From the NCBI GenBank assembly GCA_963377175.1, contig CAUJNA010001502.1, positions 797,501 to 861,500 of the forward strand: DNA of 64,000 nucleotides, written 5' to 3'. The stretch is from Effrenium voratum. Lineage: Eukaryota > Sar > Dinophyceae > Suessiales > Symbiodiniaceae. Positions 34,909 to 44,657 of the stretch are shown here, in pieces (positions within the stretch are counted from its first letter, which is position 1; each line of letters opens with the position of its first letter). The translations under genes were made by a program, and so were the position numbers. Under the pieces are notes generated by a model, which searched no databases, was not told the origin of the DNA, and worked only from the letters and a program-made list of their open reading frames with translations.

Positions 34909-35006
34909 TGGGTCAAAATCCCGTCAACATCCCAATCCCCACTAGACAAAAATGGGTGCGCCGAAAACCCATCCAGAATGGGATTATCCCAAAACGGTTT
35001 TGACCA
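34909..35006. repeat. MITE-like element, family B, copy 5
   Basis: TGGGTCAAAATCCCGT ... CGGTTTTGACCA. The centre contains a local palindrome (CCCATCC...GGGATTA). Termini match the other family-B copies. Confidence 0.6.
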
Positions 35007-35494
35007 CCACGGGCATTTGAAAGCCACGGTCCCGGTCCTTTGTATCGTGGGGCCCGTTCGCAGTTGCGCCGTACAAGTCCAGCAGGGAGGGATCCTCCCT
35101 GCGAGACGTCGGCTTTGAGTGCAAAACCGAAAAGACGAAGCTCGCTTGCCCCACTCACTTCCCGAGCTTGGCCAAGCCCAAGCTTCAACTTTTACCCCAT
35201 GAACATGGAACCTGACGTTCGGGGGGTCCTGGTTTGGACCGTTCTCCTTTTTGAGGGGCCGGGTCTCTGCCAGGTTCCAACCCCAAAGTTTGAAGTCTAG
35301 GAACACGGGGCGAGAGCCGGACGTGGCCCACACGAAACGCATGCTCAGATTCTGCTTAAGGAACGGGACAGCCCAGGGGCCTTGACCAAACCGTGGTTTA
35401 AAACAGGAAAGCCAAAGGTAACTGAGAAGCGCACTCAAAAGGGGGGTCCTCCCAACCCATTCTGTAAAACACGTGTTGTTGTCCACTCCCAACT

Positions 35495-35625
35495 AATGTT
35501 AACCCCGGATTAATAAACCCCTGGTTGATTAATAGGGGGGCGTCCCCTTTTAGTTGGGATTCATCACTTTTGGAGGGAACACCCCCCTAATAGTGGGACG
35601 GGTTTATTAATCCTGGGTCAACATT
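35495..35625. repeat. MITE-like element, family A, copy 3
   Basis: A 131-bp element: AATGTTAACCCCGGATTAAT at one end and TTAATCCTGGGTCAACATT at the other form imperfect terminal inverted repeats of about 27 bp. It shares ACCCCTGGTTGATTAATAGG with copy 1. Confidence 0.75.
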
Positions 35626-36352
35626 CAAAAGAAAGGGAGCCGACAAAATGAAAGACCTGAAGCAAATCTATGTTTTGGAAAGCGCCCTAAATCTCCCTCA
35701 GCCTCTATCACCCGAATTGCCTGAAACAACTTCGAAACACACCAGGCCGTGGAAATTGCGAGGAGAGTTCCTCTCTGGGTTGGGACGTAGTTCCGTTATT
35801 ACCCTCATGTCCATTTTTGTTTGGAACCCGCCAGAGGGTCCATCTTTGAACTTCCAGGAACCTCCAGTGAGGTTCTATGTTAATGGATCGCAGGGTACCC
35901 TTGACTTCTTGATTGATGCCTGGCCCTACAAGAACTGAGTGTTGCTTCGAACTTCTTTTCCATTTTCTTTTTTGACGTATCCCAGAAAGTGACAAGGAAG
36001 AAACATGCTTCAGAAGGTTTTCTACACGTGTAAGCTAGCCCCATATTCTCCCAAACAGGGTTTCAGCGGCGAACCCTGGTTTTGGCAGCTTAGGCATAGC
36101 TGCGACCCGGATTAATTGAGCAAAACTTCGGGTCCCCCTAACACTTGAAGATTCCCCTCTAAAATAAATGGGACGCCGTTTTGGTTTTTTCAATCTTTCT
36201 TTTTTTTTTTTCTCTCGGGGCTAGCATTCCCCCCCGAAGGGATTGGTCAGTGGAGCCATGGGAGTCCCAAAGCCTTCTCCTCCTGCGTACCGCTGGTCCA
36301 AAGAAGAACCTGGTTTGTTTAGGCAACTTGCGGTTAACCCACGTCCCCTCAC
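35626..36352. other. intron-like stretch, no gene seen
   Basis: Only short open frames without motifs. Confidence 0.3.
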
Positions 36353-36441
36353 CCGTCCCCTCCGATCCAAACTTGTGCTCGTGCCTGGTCTTGTCCTGGC
36401 ACTCCGCTTTGCTGTCCAAGGCGTAGCAAAACTTGCCCTTC
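36353..36441 (-). CDS. putative exon: GKFCYALDSKAECQDK block (host modular gene)
   Basis: An 89-nt minus-strand block between GGCCTGAG|GAAGG and GGGACGG|GTGAGG reads KGKFCYALDSKAECQDKTRH and then EHKFGSEGT. The two cysteines and charged composition fit a small extracellular module. The GKFC start loosely recalls the GKYC end of the 1.0-kb exon. No clear second copy. Good splice borders give moderate support. Confidence 0.4.
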
Positions 36442-36449
36442 CTCAGGCC

Positions 36450-37142
36450 GCAGTTTGGTCTGGAAAAAGTCAAAAGTCACGAAGCTCCTTTTGGTCATGT
36501 CTGAGAACATGAAGAAACACATCAGAAACAAATTCAAATAATCGAATTGCGTGTCTCGAGCCACATTGGGAATATCATGTCCCTTCTCTAGAAAAGACTA
36601 ACAAAAACACAAGTTTACTCACAGGAAGACAGTTAAACACATATTGGTTAACAAAACATAAGTTTCCAAGCAGTTGATTTCACGAGTTTCCGATTTTGTA
36701 TGCTTGTCATTTTTAGAGTTCAATGCAAACAACCATTCGATGTTGTATACAAATAATACCAACAAATGTTCATGGGAAAAGCATTAGTAATAACACATTA
36801 TCACCCAATGGGCCAGTGAACACTAAACCTGGGACCGAACAACCCTTCTCCTTTTCGTCTTGGGGCAAAATGAAGAAGCCCATACAGACTGCACCCCGGG
36901 CTAGAAATCGTACTGACTCCGTTCGCTTCAGGAACCTGGAGCACGTCCATGTTCCCTTTGCCGTTGAAAGACAGGTATTATGACTACCAGTCACGGCCTG
37001 GTAAAATCTAATTGTGTGTCCGCAGTGAGAAAACCACTGCGCAGCCCAGTGAAAGGAGAAAGACATGCTTTTGAAAAGCCAAGTTTGCGTTGTGGCTCTT
37101 GCCTTAGCGGGACAACACACATGTTTGCAAAAACGACATCCG
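36450..37142. other. intron-like stretch, no gene seen
   Basis: AT-richer DNA with nothing supported. Confidence 0.3.
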
Positions 37143-37169
37143 AAAAAAAAAAAAAAAAAAAAAAAAAAA
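37143..37169. repeat. poly(A) tract, 27 nt
   Basis: An uninterrupted A run precedes the TTTG-rich array by about 40 bp. No adjacent retroelement was recognised, so it is treated as a homopolymer. Confidence 0.9.
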
Positions 37170-37209
37170 CAGACAGGCCACATAATAAAGCGACCCCGAC
37201 CACCCCCGA

Positions 37210-37250
37210 AACTGTGTGTGAGTGTGTGTTTGTTTGTTTGCTTGCTTGTT

Positions 37251-37285
<35 letters not shown>

Positions 37286-37861
37286 TGGTTTGTGTGTTTG
37301 TTTCGGTTGTGTGGCTGTTTCTTTGCTTGCTTGTTTGGTGATTGTTTCTATGTTTGTAAGTATGTTTGCATGTGTGTATGTTGTATGGTTGTATCGCTGT
37401 TTGTTTATGCGCTCGTTTGCTTGTTCGGTTGCTTGCTTGTTTGTTTGCTTGCTTGTCTCTTTGTTTCTGTCTTTGCTTTTTGTTTCTTTGTATGCATGCA
37501 GGTATGCGTGTTTGTATGTGTGTGTGTGTGTGCGTCGGTTTGCTTGGTTGATTGTTTGTATGTTTGTTTGGTTGTTTGTGTGTGTGTGTCTGTGCTTGCT
37601 TTTCTGCTTGTTTGCTTGTTTGGTTGCTTGTTTGTTTGTTTGTTTGATTGTTTGTTTTTTTTGTTTGTTTGTTTGCTTGAGTGTTTGTTCGGGTGTTGGC
37701 TCGCGTGCTTGTTTGTCTGCTTGCTTGCTTGTTTGTCTGCTTGCTTGCTTGTTTGTGTTTGATGGGTAGAATGTTAACTGGTTGCTTGATGCTGCTTGCT
37801 TGCTTGCTTGATTGCTTGCCCTTGCTTGCTTGATTGCTTGATTGCTTGATTGCTTGATTGC

Positions 37862-37937
<76 letters not shown>

Positions 37938-38156
37938 CTGCCTGTTTTTTTTGCTTAATTGTCTGGTTGTTTGTTTGTTTGTTTTTGTGTGTATGATTGT
38001 TTGTTTGTTTGTTCGTTTGTTTGCGTGGTTTATTGTTTGCTGTCGTTTGTGTTTGTATGCATGGTTGTATGCGTGTATGTTTGCTCGTTTGCTTGCGGTT
38101 GGTTGCTTGCCGTTTTGCTTGCTGTTTGCTGGCTTGTCTTTTGGTTTGTTTGTTTG

Positions 38157-38189
<33 letters not shown>

Positions 38190-38465
38190 GTGTGTGTTTG
38201 TTTGTTTGTTTGTATGTGTGTCTGGTTGATTTGTGCTTGCCTGTTTATGCGCTTGCTTATGCTTGCTTGTGTGTGTGTTTTGCCTTTGTATGTTTGGTTG
38301 CCGGATTGTTTGCTCGTTTGCTTGTTTGTGTGTTTGGTTGTTTGGTTGGTTGTTCGCCTGTTTGTGTGTGTGTGTGTTTGGTTGGTTGGTTGGTTGGTTG
38401 CTTGTTTGTTGCTTGTTGTGTTAGTTAGTTAGCTAGTTAGCCAGTTTGTTTGTCTGTCTGTTTGC
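37210..38465. repeat. TTTG/CTTG/GATT low-complexity array (about 1.25 kb)
   Basis: A long array of tetranucleotide units: TGTT/TGTC at the start, TTGC/TTGT mixtures, then pure (GATT)n at about 37,854-37,936, and GGTT near 38,375-38,400. The plus-strand open frames (Cys-Leu-Phe-Val rich) are repeat artefacts. Confidence 0.95.
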
Positions 38466-39127
38466 CCTACTTCCCCAGATGCACACACAAACAAGCAAAC
38501 AGACATAAAGCAGGCGTGATAGGAGACCCCAGCCAATACTCTCCGAGTTTAAACCTTCGGGGTCTGTCCACATCGGCATTGACTCCATCCCGAGATCTGA
38601 ACAAAAAACAAAGAGTAATGGTAAAAAAAACGTGGCAAGGCAAACGCTCCAACGCCCAGCTCTGGATGTGCACGTGCCCCGGAAAATCTATTGACAGGAT
38701 GGATCCCTCACAGACTCGTGGGAGCGAAGCTGGGGTTTAATCCGTAGGACGGATTTTCAGAAGGGCAACCATCCGCAAGGATTGCTGGGTCATGACCACA
38801 GGTCTCCCCTTCTTGGAAAATAGATGGCCCTGGTAAATGGAACAAAACCAATCAACCCTGTGCCATCTATTTCTAATCAAGCCAACAAAAAAAAAAACGC
38901 CTATGGTCATGACTTGTATTGGGTGATCAGCGTCAGCAACTGGGGGTGATTTTCACTTAGGAGGCGATGATGGTGAAATGGGCTTCTTCTTGTGAGGGGT
39001 ACCCCATTTTTTATGGTTCAAAAGGAAAACCAAAAGGGACACCAAAGCCATTTTGGGGGGACCAATCCTAAACACCCACCAGAAAACGGCGTCAATATTA
39101 ACGATTGATTCTGAGCCCACGATGGAA
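38466..39127. other. intron-like stretch, no gene seen
   Basis: Nothing supported beyond a short poly(A) near 38,888. Confidence 0.3.
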
Positions 39128-39227
39128 CTCCAAGCTTCTCGCAGCTCGCATCTTCGCACATACAGCCCTCGCCAAGCGGGACTTTGTCGCTCTCGGGGCA
39201 CTTCAGCTCTTTTCCTGCCAAGTTTTC
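39128..39227 (-). CDS. putative exon: CPESDKV Cys-rich block (host modular gene)
   Basis: The minus-strand block after GATCCTTCCAG|GAAAAC reads ENLAGKELKCPESDKVPLGE and then GCMCEDASCEKLG. It aligns with the 985-1,101 block (CPGSDKVAVGGACRC). The donor is not resolved. It is the most upstream (minus direction) member of the module series seen in the window and lies 0.7 kb from the giant LTR element, which would then sit in an upstream intron. Confidence 0.4.
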
Positions 39228-39909
39228 CTGGAAGGATCCCCACGCTTGTGGTTTAAAAGCATTGGACACTCTAAACAAATGCAATTTTACTCTCCCACCA
39301 ATCAAACTGGAACCATTCGGGAGGGTCCCTTTAAAGGAACAGGGTCTGTCAAATCACTCATTTTGTGATTACGCCTGGGGCTGTCACGCTGATATTTGAT
39401 TTGTTGAAATATCACTCCTGGTGGGTCCCGGTGTTCTTGTTTTGGCATTCACGCCTCTCATGTTTGTATTGAAATCCCGCCTGGTGGTCCGAGGTTTCAA
39501 AAAAATAGAAGCAAAAGCCACTAAGGCGTTCATTCAAAAAACAAACACCGGGGCCGTCCAGGCGTGATTTAAACATATGTGTTTCCAAAAACAACACTAG
39601 AGCCAGCGGCATTCAAAGAAACACCGACCCGGGACAGTGGTGTTTTTCTTTGGAATCACCAGTCGCTCACTCACTCACTCGCTTGCTTGCTTCGTCTGTG
39701 AACAAAAACACACTAATCCCAAATGAAGGTTTTCAAAATAAGCATGACTGGGTGTGAATTCAAAACACCAAAGAAAAAAACGGTTCCGTCTAGGACCCTG
39801 TCAGGTTCCATGTTGATTGGTGGGAGGGTAAACAACAAAGACAATAAAACTGGTAAACCAAACACAACAACCAACACAACGCATGACAACCACAACGTGG
39901 TAGCTAAAC

Positions 39910-39914
39910 CAAAC
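39910..39914. other. target-site duplication CAAAC (3' side of copia element)
   Basis: CAAAC immediately outside the LTR that ends at 39,915 is repeated exactly at 62,455-62,459 outside the other LTR. Five base pairs is the usual duplication for copia integrases. Confidence 0.85.
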
Positions 39915-40373
39915 TGCGAAAGGGTTTGAAACGGAGTTTCGGGAAGGATAAAACAGGCCCTAACCCACCAACAAGAAGAGACCACCTTATCCCCCCCGGT
40001 CCCAAGGGCAAAGCAGTTGCCCCCGGGCGGCACTAACACGAACCAAAAGGGGTGCCTCGTTGTAACAAGAAGGAACCAAGCAGAAGCGCAGCACAGCGCA
40101 AAGCAGACAAGCAAACCAGCAGCAAGCAGCACCAAGCGAGCAAAGCGAGCAGAAGCAGCGCACCCCAAACAATAGCCCGACCCACCTCCAGGACAAAGAA
40201 CACCGCCCCAAACACAACGGTCGCGAAGCCACGCGGCCGGTGTGCGGATGCGCCGTGAACTTTTCCCGCCGAGATGGCGAACAATGAATGCCGGATGCAA
40301 AACTTGAGCCAAAATGCCGCGTTGGGCACTGGCGTGAAATATTCTATGATAAAAGTGCATGCCCCCAAAAACA
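39915..40373 (-). repeat. 3' LTR of the copia element (459 bp)
   Basis: Minus-strand ends are TG (40,373) and CA (39,915). Positions 40,042-40,373 match 62,123-62,454 without a visible mismatch, and the outermost 27 bp near CA match again with one change. In between it carries about 100 bp not present in the other LTR. Confidence 0.9.
40303..40316 (-). other. spliced-leader-like sequence in the 3' LTR
   Basis: The minus strand reads CATTTTGGCTCAAG, identical to the last 14 nt of the dinoflagellate spliced leader (as I recall it, ...GTAGCCATTTTGGCTCAAG). It is followed by TTTTGC, not by the GT donor of an SL RNA gene, so it looks like a copied, already trans-spliced leader. It starts 58 nt into the LTR. 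Confidence 0.7.
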
Positions 40374-40381
40374 CCCCCCTC
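40374..40381 (-). promoter_or_regulatory. polypurine tract of the copia element
   Basis: The minus strand reads GAGGGGGG immediately before the TG that opens the 3' LTR. This is the expected position and composition of the plus-strand primer for reverse transcription. Confidence 0.75.
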
Positions 40382-40470
40382 GACTGTACAAAGATAAGGA
40401 GTGAATTTGGAAAGGCGCATTGGCCATGTTGAAGTTGAATTGCAATAAACAAGAAAAACAAAGGAGATTA

Positions 40471-40570
40471 GGCTACCAGGGTTCGCGACCCCATACCCGG
40501 GCACTCATTGGTGCCCGGATCCCGCCACCACCCCGAATTACGGGTATGGGGCGGATTCGCGCCGGTAGCC
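40471..40570. repeat. 100-bp palindromic element nested in the copia 3' region
   Basis: Starts GGCTACCAGGGTTCGCG, continues CCCCATACCCG, and ends with the inverted CGGGTATGGGG ... GCCGGTAGCC. A central GGCACTCATTGGTGCC makes a second hairpin. It lies between the last ORF and the polypurine tract, so it inserted into the element or an ancestor. Flanking duplication not evident. Confidence 0.7.
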
Positions 40571-41221
40571 AAATCAAACAAGAGAAAGCAAAAAGAAACA
40601 GAAACAAAGATTCAACTCCAGAATGGCAGGCATGAAGCTATAAATAAAAAGACATTTGCATTGCAACCACATTGAACCGATAGACTCAAGTGGATTTAAT
40701 TTTGAATTATTGGGCAAGGCGCGTTGGCCGGCAGGTTGAAACGTGGTGCGTTGACCAGTTGCCATCGGCCTCAAAAGCACCGTCTAGGCGCGCGGTCACT
40801 CGAAGACGGCCGGCACGAGTAGCACCGGCAGCCGTCAGCGGTATAGGTCCAAGTTGGACACCTCCGGCAGCGGTGCAGCGCAATCGCGATCATCACGCCA
40901 GCACCTTGATGATTTCTTTCACCAGCTGCATCAGCGGTTCAGGAGGATGCGAATCGCCAGCCGCCAAAGGGGCCGGCGAGAATGGCTACCTTGCGGTAAC
41001 AGGGTGTACCTGACAGGACAATGTGACCAGCGCGATTAGCGCACGGTCACTCGTGCAATTGAATTTTGATTTGGTGAATAACCGATTTTGGTGGATCGAC
41101 GTCAGGAGCATTGTCCTGTTGCGTCATCATGCAACGATTGAATTTTCGATGAGACCAAACGCTACGAGTGCGCATTGGCACTATTTTGCGGGACGCAGCG
41201 ATGGCAGATCAACATAGGGCA
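40571..41221. other. 3' non-coding region of the copia element
   Basis: No supported minus-strand ORF. Two short phrases recur in it (CGGTCACTCG at about 40,793 and 41,044; GATTGAATTTT-type strings at about 41,055 and 41,140). Confidence 0.4.
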
Positions 41222-42208
41222 TCATTTGCCCCTGCCGCCGCCGCGCTGTCCCCTTCCCTTCCCGGTGCTCCAATCCCCGGGTGGGGCTTCAGAAGGCTCG
41301 GTTTCAGCCAACTCATCATCATCACCCCAAGTTGGGGTGTGCGGTGAGTGAGGGTTCATATACGCGCCGAGATTTTCCGGCGGAAATTGCGACCAACCCT
41401 GCGGCATTGCGCCAGCCCACATCTGCGGCATCATGCCAGCCATAGGCTGCTGCATGAAGCCGCCCATGGGGAAAGTGGGGAACATGGGACTAGGATACGG
41501 AAAGGGAGCGGTTTGCGCGCCCTTGTATCCCGTGCCGCGAGCGTCGGGCTGGTAATTGCCCGTCGGTGTCCTCGACCGGGCGGATCCGCCACGGCCGTAC
41601 TGCTGGCCGTATTGGCCGCCTTTGCCCTTCTACTGGTCACCTTTGTAACCCTTGAATTGGTCAGCATTGTGACCTTTGCCTGCATTCGGGTCCCCTTTGG
41701 GACCTCCTCCCTTGGGCCAGGAGCCCGCAGGGGCGTTGCCCTTCCGAGTGTCTCCCTTGCCCTTCTGATCCGGTCGCATCGAAGCTGAGCGACCATCACC
41801 TCGAGGCGTTGCCGCCCGCCTGTGATGCTTCCCTGTTGGAGCATCGGCAAACGTGATGACGCCTTGGCCATCACGCTGCCCAGCGGGAACCATCTCGACC
41901 TTATCCAGGTCGGTGTAGATGTACGCCTCAGCATACTCGATCGGGACGGTTATCGTCCCACCACCGCTCCTCAGGGAGTCAATACTCAAACTGAGGGTCT
42001 CGGTGATGTCAAAATTAACGTCTTCGGCGGTGAAGTCCGCGAGGCGTCGCTCGGCTTGGACCGTGGACATGATCACATCCTCCCGAGAGGCGCTTAGGCC
42101 GTACAGCGGGACGAGGAAACCGTCCTCAACGCCGATGCGGTATGCATCATAAATATATACAGAAAGATAAAAGGTAAACGCAGATTGGAGACTGCCTTTC
42201 CTAGTCAT
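41222..42208 (-). CDS. copia extra ORF 6: Gly/Lys-rich protein, one in-frame TAG
   Basis: A minus-strand reading frame from ATG 42,208 to 41,222 (about 328 codons) is broken only by TAG at 41,630-41,632 (GGT-GAC-CAG-TAG-AAG-GGC); both sides are the same Gly/Lys/Gln-rich sequence (GYKGDQ then KGKGGQYGQQYGRGGSARSR). The first 110 residues look globular (SASREDVIMSTVQAERRLAD, SGGGTITVPIEYAEAYIYTD). The rest is basic, then Met/Pro-rich (MFPTFPMGGFMQQPMAGMMP) and ends with RG repeats, suggesting nucleic-acid binding. The start overlaps the previous stop (ATGACTAG). The TAG may be a mutation or a readthrough site. No family recognised. Confidence 0.55.
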
Positions 42209-43564
42209 GTGGCGTCCCCCACTGTGCCGCTTGTTGCGGGTGGTCGATCAAGTACGCCAGGACTGTCATACCCTCAGGGACTGGGTTTCCAGTCTCGCTT
42301 TCCTCGATGAGCAGTTGCTTTGCTACCCATCTTTCAAGCGCTTCATCACTCGTTCTTACGCACGAGTGAGTATCCATGTGGGTGATTTTCTCAACCTCAT
42401 TGAACGCCACCTCCACAATATCCGCATTGGGATTGTGTACGAGGTATGGCGCACAACGCAAGCCAGAGATCATGCAACTGACCACCTCCCGGATCGGGTT
42501 TACCGACGCCATCAGGGGGGCCCAGCTGCGCGTTTCCGCGTAGTCCCAGCTGTTGGGTAGGACTGCCTTGAGTCCGTCCACCCACGTTGGCTGGCCACGC
42601 CTGGCCCGAGACTGAGAAGTGCCGGGCACCCACTCCCTGTAGAAAATGGGCAAGTGGCAACCATTGCATAGAATTGTGCCGTACATGTTCAGATGTGCAC
42701 AACGAGGGCACCAATAGTCATGCATGGGAGCTTTGTCCCACGCGAATGACATCCCTCGCGGCGGACCTGGGTCGCCCGAAGCCCGGACTGCCCATGGTCG
42801 GATGTATATTACGTCCCCCTCTTGGTGCAAGTAGCATGCACGCCAAAAGGGTGCGTGAATTTCCTCACGCGCGGCAATGAAACCGCGTCGGGTTTTGTAT
42901 ATGCCCGCGACGCCCTCAAACGCCAGCCATTTCAGGTCGATCGCCACGACAACATGGCGCCTGTCCATGTATGCGGCACGTTCATCGACGTAAAACTCGC
43001 CCTCACTATTGGGGCTTGGCAACTTCAGGAGGGGCACCTTTGCGCCCTCCATGCCGATCTGGATCTCCCCCCTGGAGACCTTGTCAGGTCGCATAGGGAA
43101 GACCTGAATGGCGAATTTGCCGGGATGCACCTCGTTTTGAGGGCAGATCTATACTCAGGCATGGAAAGCAGCACATATCCCGTATGAGGGACCTCCGCTG
43201 CCTCCATTGGTCTCAGCAAGGGCCCGATCGGAGTACGATCGCGTAGCGCCCATCGCTTGAAAACCTTGTATGGCACGTCCCTCCTGATCAGGGTGGAACG
43301 CGCAAAAATCACTTCGCTTGTGACCACTGTTGGGTCATCTTCCCCCCAGACTCTCCGCATTAGGAGCTCCACTGGGGGGTAGGCGGGGTGCTCCCGTGCG
43401 AGAGCACCCGCCCACTTTGCCACGTCAAGGCCTGTGCACTTGACGATCCCGTGTAGGGCTACAAACAGCATGGAGATCAGGGGCATTGACATCCAACCTC
43501 CAAGTATGTCAGGAACCGTTCCGCATAAGCGGAAGGACGGATCACCAGGCTTAACACTTACCAT
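42201..43564 (-). CDS. copia extra ORF 5: RanBP2-type zinc-finger protein (frame change near 43.13 kb)
   Basis: Two overlapping minus-strand frames read as one protein: 43,564-43,025 (MVSVKPGDPSFRLCG ... HTGYVLLSMPEYRSALKT), then from about 43,130 to 42,201 (HPGKFAIQVFPMRPDKV ...). Joining needs a -1 change around 43,130-43,150. The second part has YWCPRCAHLNMYGTILCNGC, a C-x2-C-x3-N-x6-C-x2-C pattern diagnostic of RanBP2-type zinc fingers. Before it, HVVVAIDLKWLAFEGVAGIY with KTRRGFIAAREEI faintly recalls the C-terminal half of KptA/Tpt1-type RNA 2'-phosphotransferases, a weak hint only. ATG 43,564 overlaps the previous ORF's stop by 14 nt. Role unknown; position after pol suggests an accessory product. 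Confidence 0.5.
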
Positions 43565-44504
43565 GGTCCGTGCAACCTGACAAAACTTCTAGAAGCATAT
43601 ATGCCTCTCTGGAGCATCGCCCAGCGACCGTTGCTGGGTCGGCGATCTCGGGGAAAAACCCGAAGATGCCATCCCCAGCAGGACAGGCGATTCTGCCAAA
43701 CGTGATGCTCGAGGGGTCCAGCAGGACCTCCTCACCCTCGTAAGTAAAATTATAATTGCTCGTAATCGAACACACGGCGGGTTTTACCATTGCCGCGTCC
43801 TCAAGCGACGCACCGACCGGGAGGAGACCGGACTCATGCGCTTTGGCATTGGTCGGAGCACTCCCCTCGGACATTCGCCGATAGTTTTCGGCACGGATGA
43901 GAGGAAACAAATGTTTCATCCTATCAATTTCTTCCTCCGTCGTACGCCAGGCCTTCGCCTCATAGTACGGCGGCTCCTGCTTTGAGGGAATCAAATCTCT
44001 GCTCTCCATTTCGGAGAACTCGGCAACGAATGGCCCAATGCCATCGTCCTCGACGTGATTTTCAAAGTCCTCGTCCGAGATGTATTCTCTGGGCGGCTCG
44101 CCCAGTTCATTCAGGTCAACCTCTCCAAGGTCAATCAGAGCTGGAGAATCCAGGATTTTCTGGATCCCCATGAGCTCATTCCTGAATTGCTCAAAATCCC
44201 GCGGTGCGGTGGTCACTGAGGACGGCATAGCGTCTTCCCAGGATTCCGGAAACATGCACACGTTGGTGGGGGAATACTCATCATCGGAAATATCCCGATC
44301 ACGATCCCTCACATCGTCAATCAACGTCGCATCCCAGAAGCCGCGTTGGGCCCCCGGTTGTGATGCCGTTGCAGGAGATGGCACTGCGCTCTTCGGCGCT
44401 TTGGCTGCCTCTTTGGGCGCCTTATTCTTCTTACCATCACCCCTACTCCCTTCATTGTCTACGTCCATCGCAGACGACTGCCCGCTCCCGCATGCCCCGC
44501 TCAT
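43551..44504 (-). CDS. copia extra ORF 4: acidic protein of unknown function
   Basis: A minus-strand ORF; the first ATG (44,504) gives 317 aa starting MSGACGSGQSSAMDVDNEGS. The N-terminal 70 residues are Lys/Ala/Pro-rich and disordered. The middle is acidic (LIDDVRDRDRDISDDEYSP, DLGEVDLNELGEPPREYISD). The end is globular-looking (NYNFTYEGEEVLLDPSSITF, DPATVAGRCSREAYMLLEVL). ATG 44,504 overlaps a TGA of the +1 frame, which upstream encodes a basic AHTAKRPREAGGGS stretch that may be the true link to the preceding ORF, with a nuclear-localisation-like KRPR. No homology recognised. Confidence 0.45.
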   Translation of the reverse strand: MSGACGSGQSSAMDVDNEGSRGDGKKNKAPKEAAKAPKSAVPSPATASQPGAQRGFWDATLIDDVRDRDRDISDDEYSPTNVCMFPESWEDAMPSSVTTAPRDFEQFRNELMGIQKILDSPALIDLGEVDLNELGEPPREYISDEDFENHVEDDGIGPFVAEFSEMESRDLIPSKQEPPYYEAKAWRTTEEEIDRMKHLFPLIRAENYRRMSEGSAPTNAKAHESGLLPVGASLEDAAMVKPAVCSITSNYNFTYEGEEVLLDPSSITFGRIACPAGDGIFGFFPEIADPATVAGRCSREAYMLLEVLSGCTDHGKC

Positions 44505-44657
44505 TGGCGGTTCGGGAGCCTTAACGGGAGATTCTTTTGTGCGGGCTTTGCCTGCGTACAAACCTGGGCTTGCTCACTTCCGGTGGAACCGCCGCCAGCC
44601 TCCCGCGGACGCTTGGCGGTGTGAGCTGCGCCAGTATGCACAGCAGGTGCGGACCGC

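Noticed and set aside
36980..37769. Cys-Leu-Phe-Val-rich open frames resembling membrane proteins
   Set aside because: Translation of the TTTG/CTTG low-complexity array.
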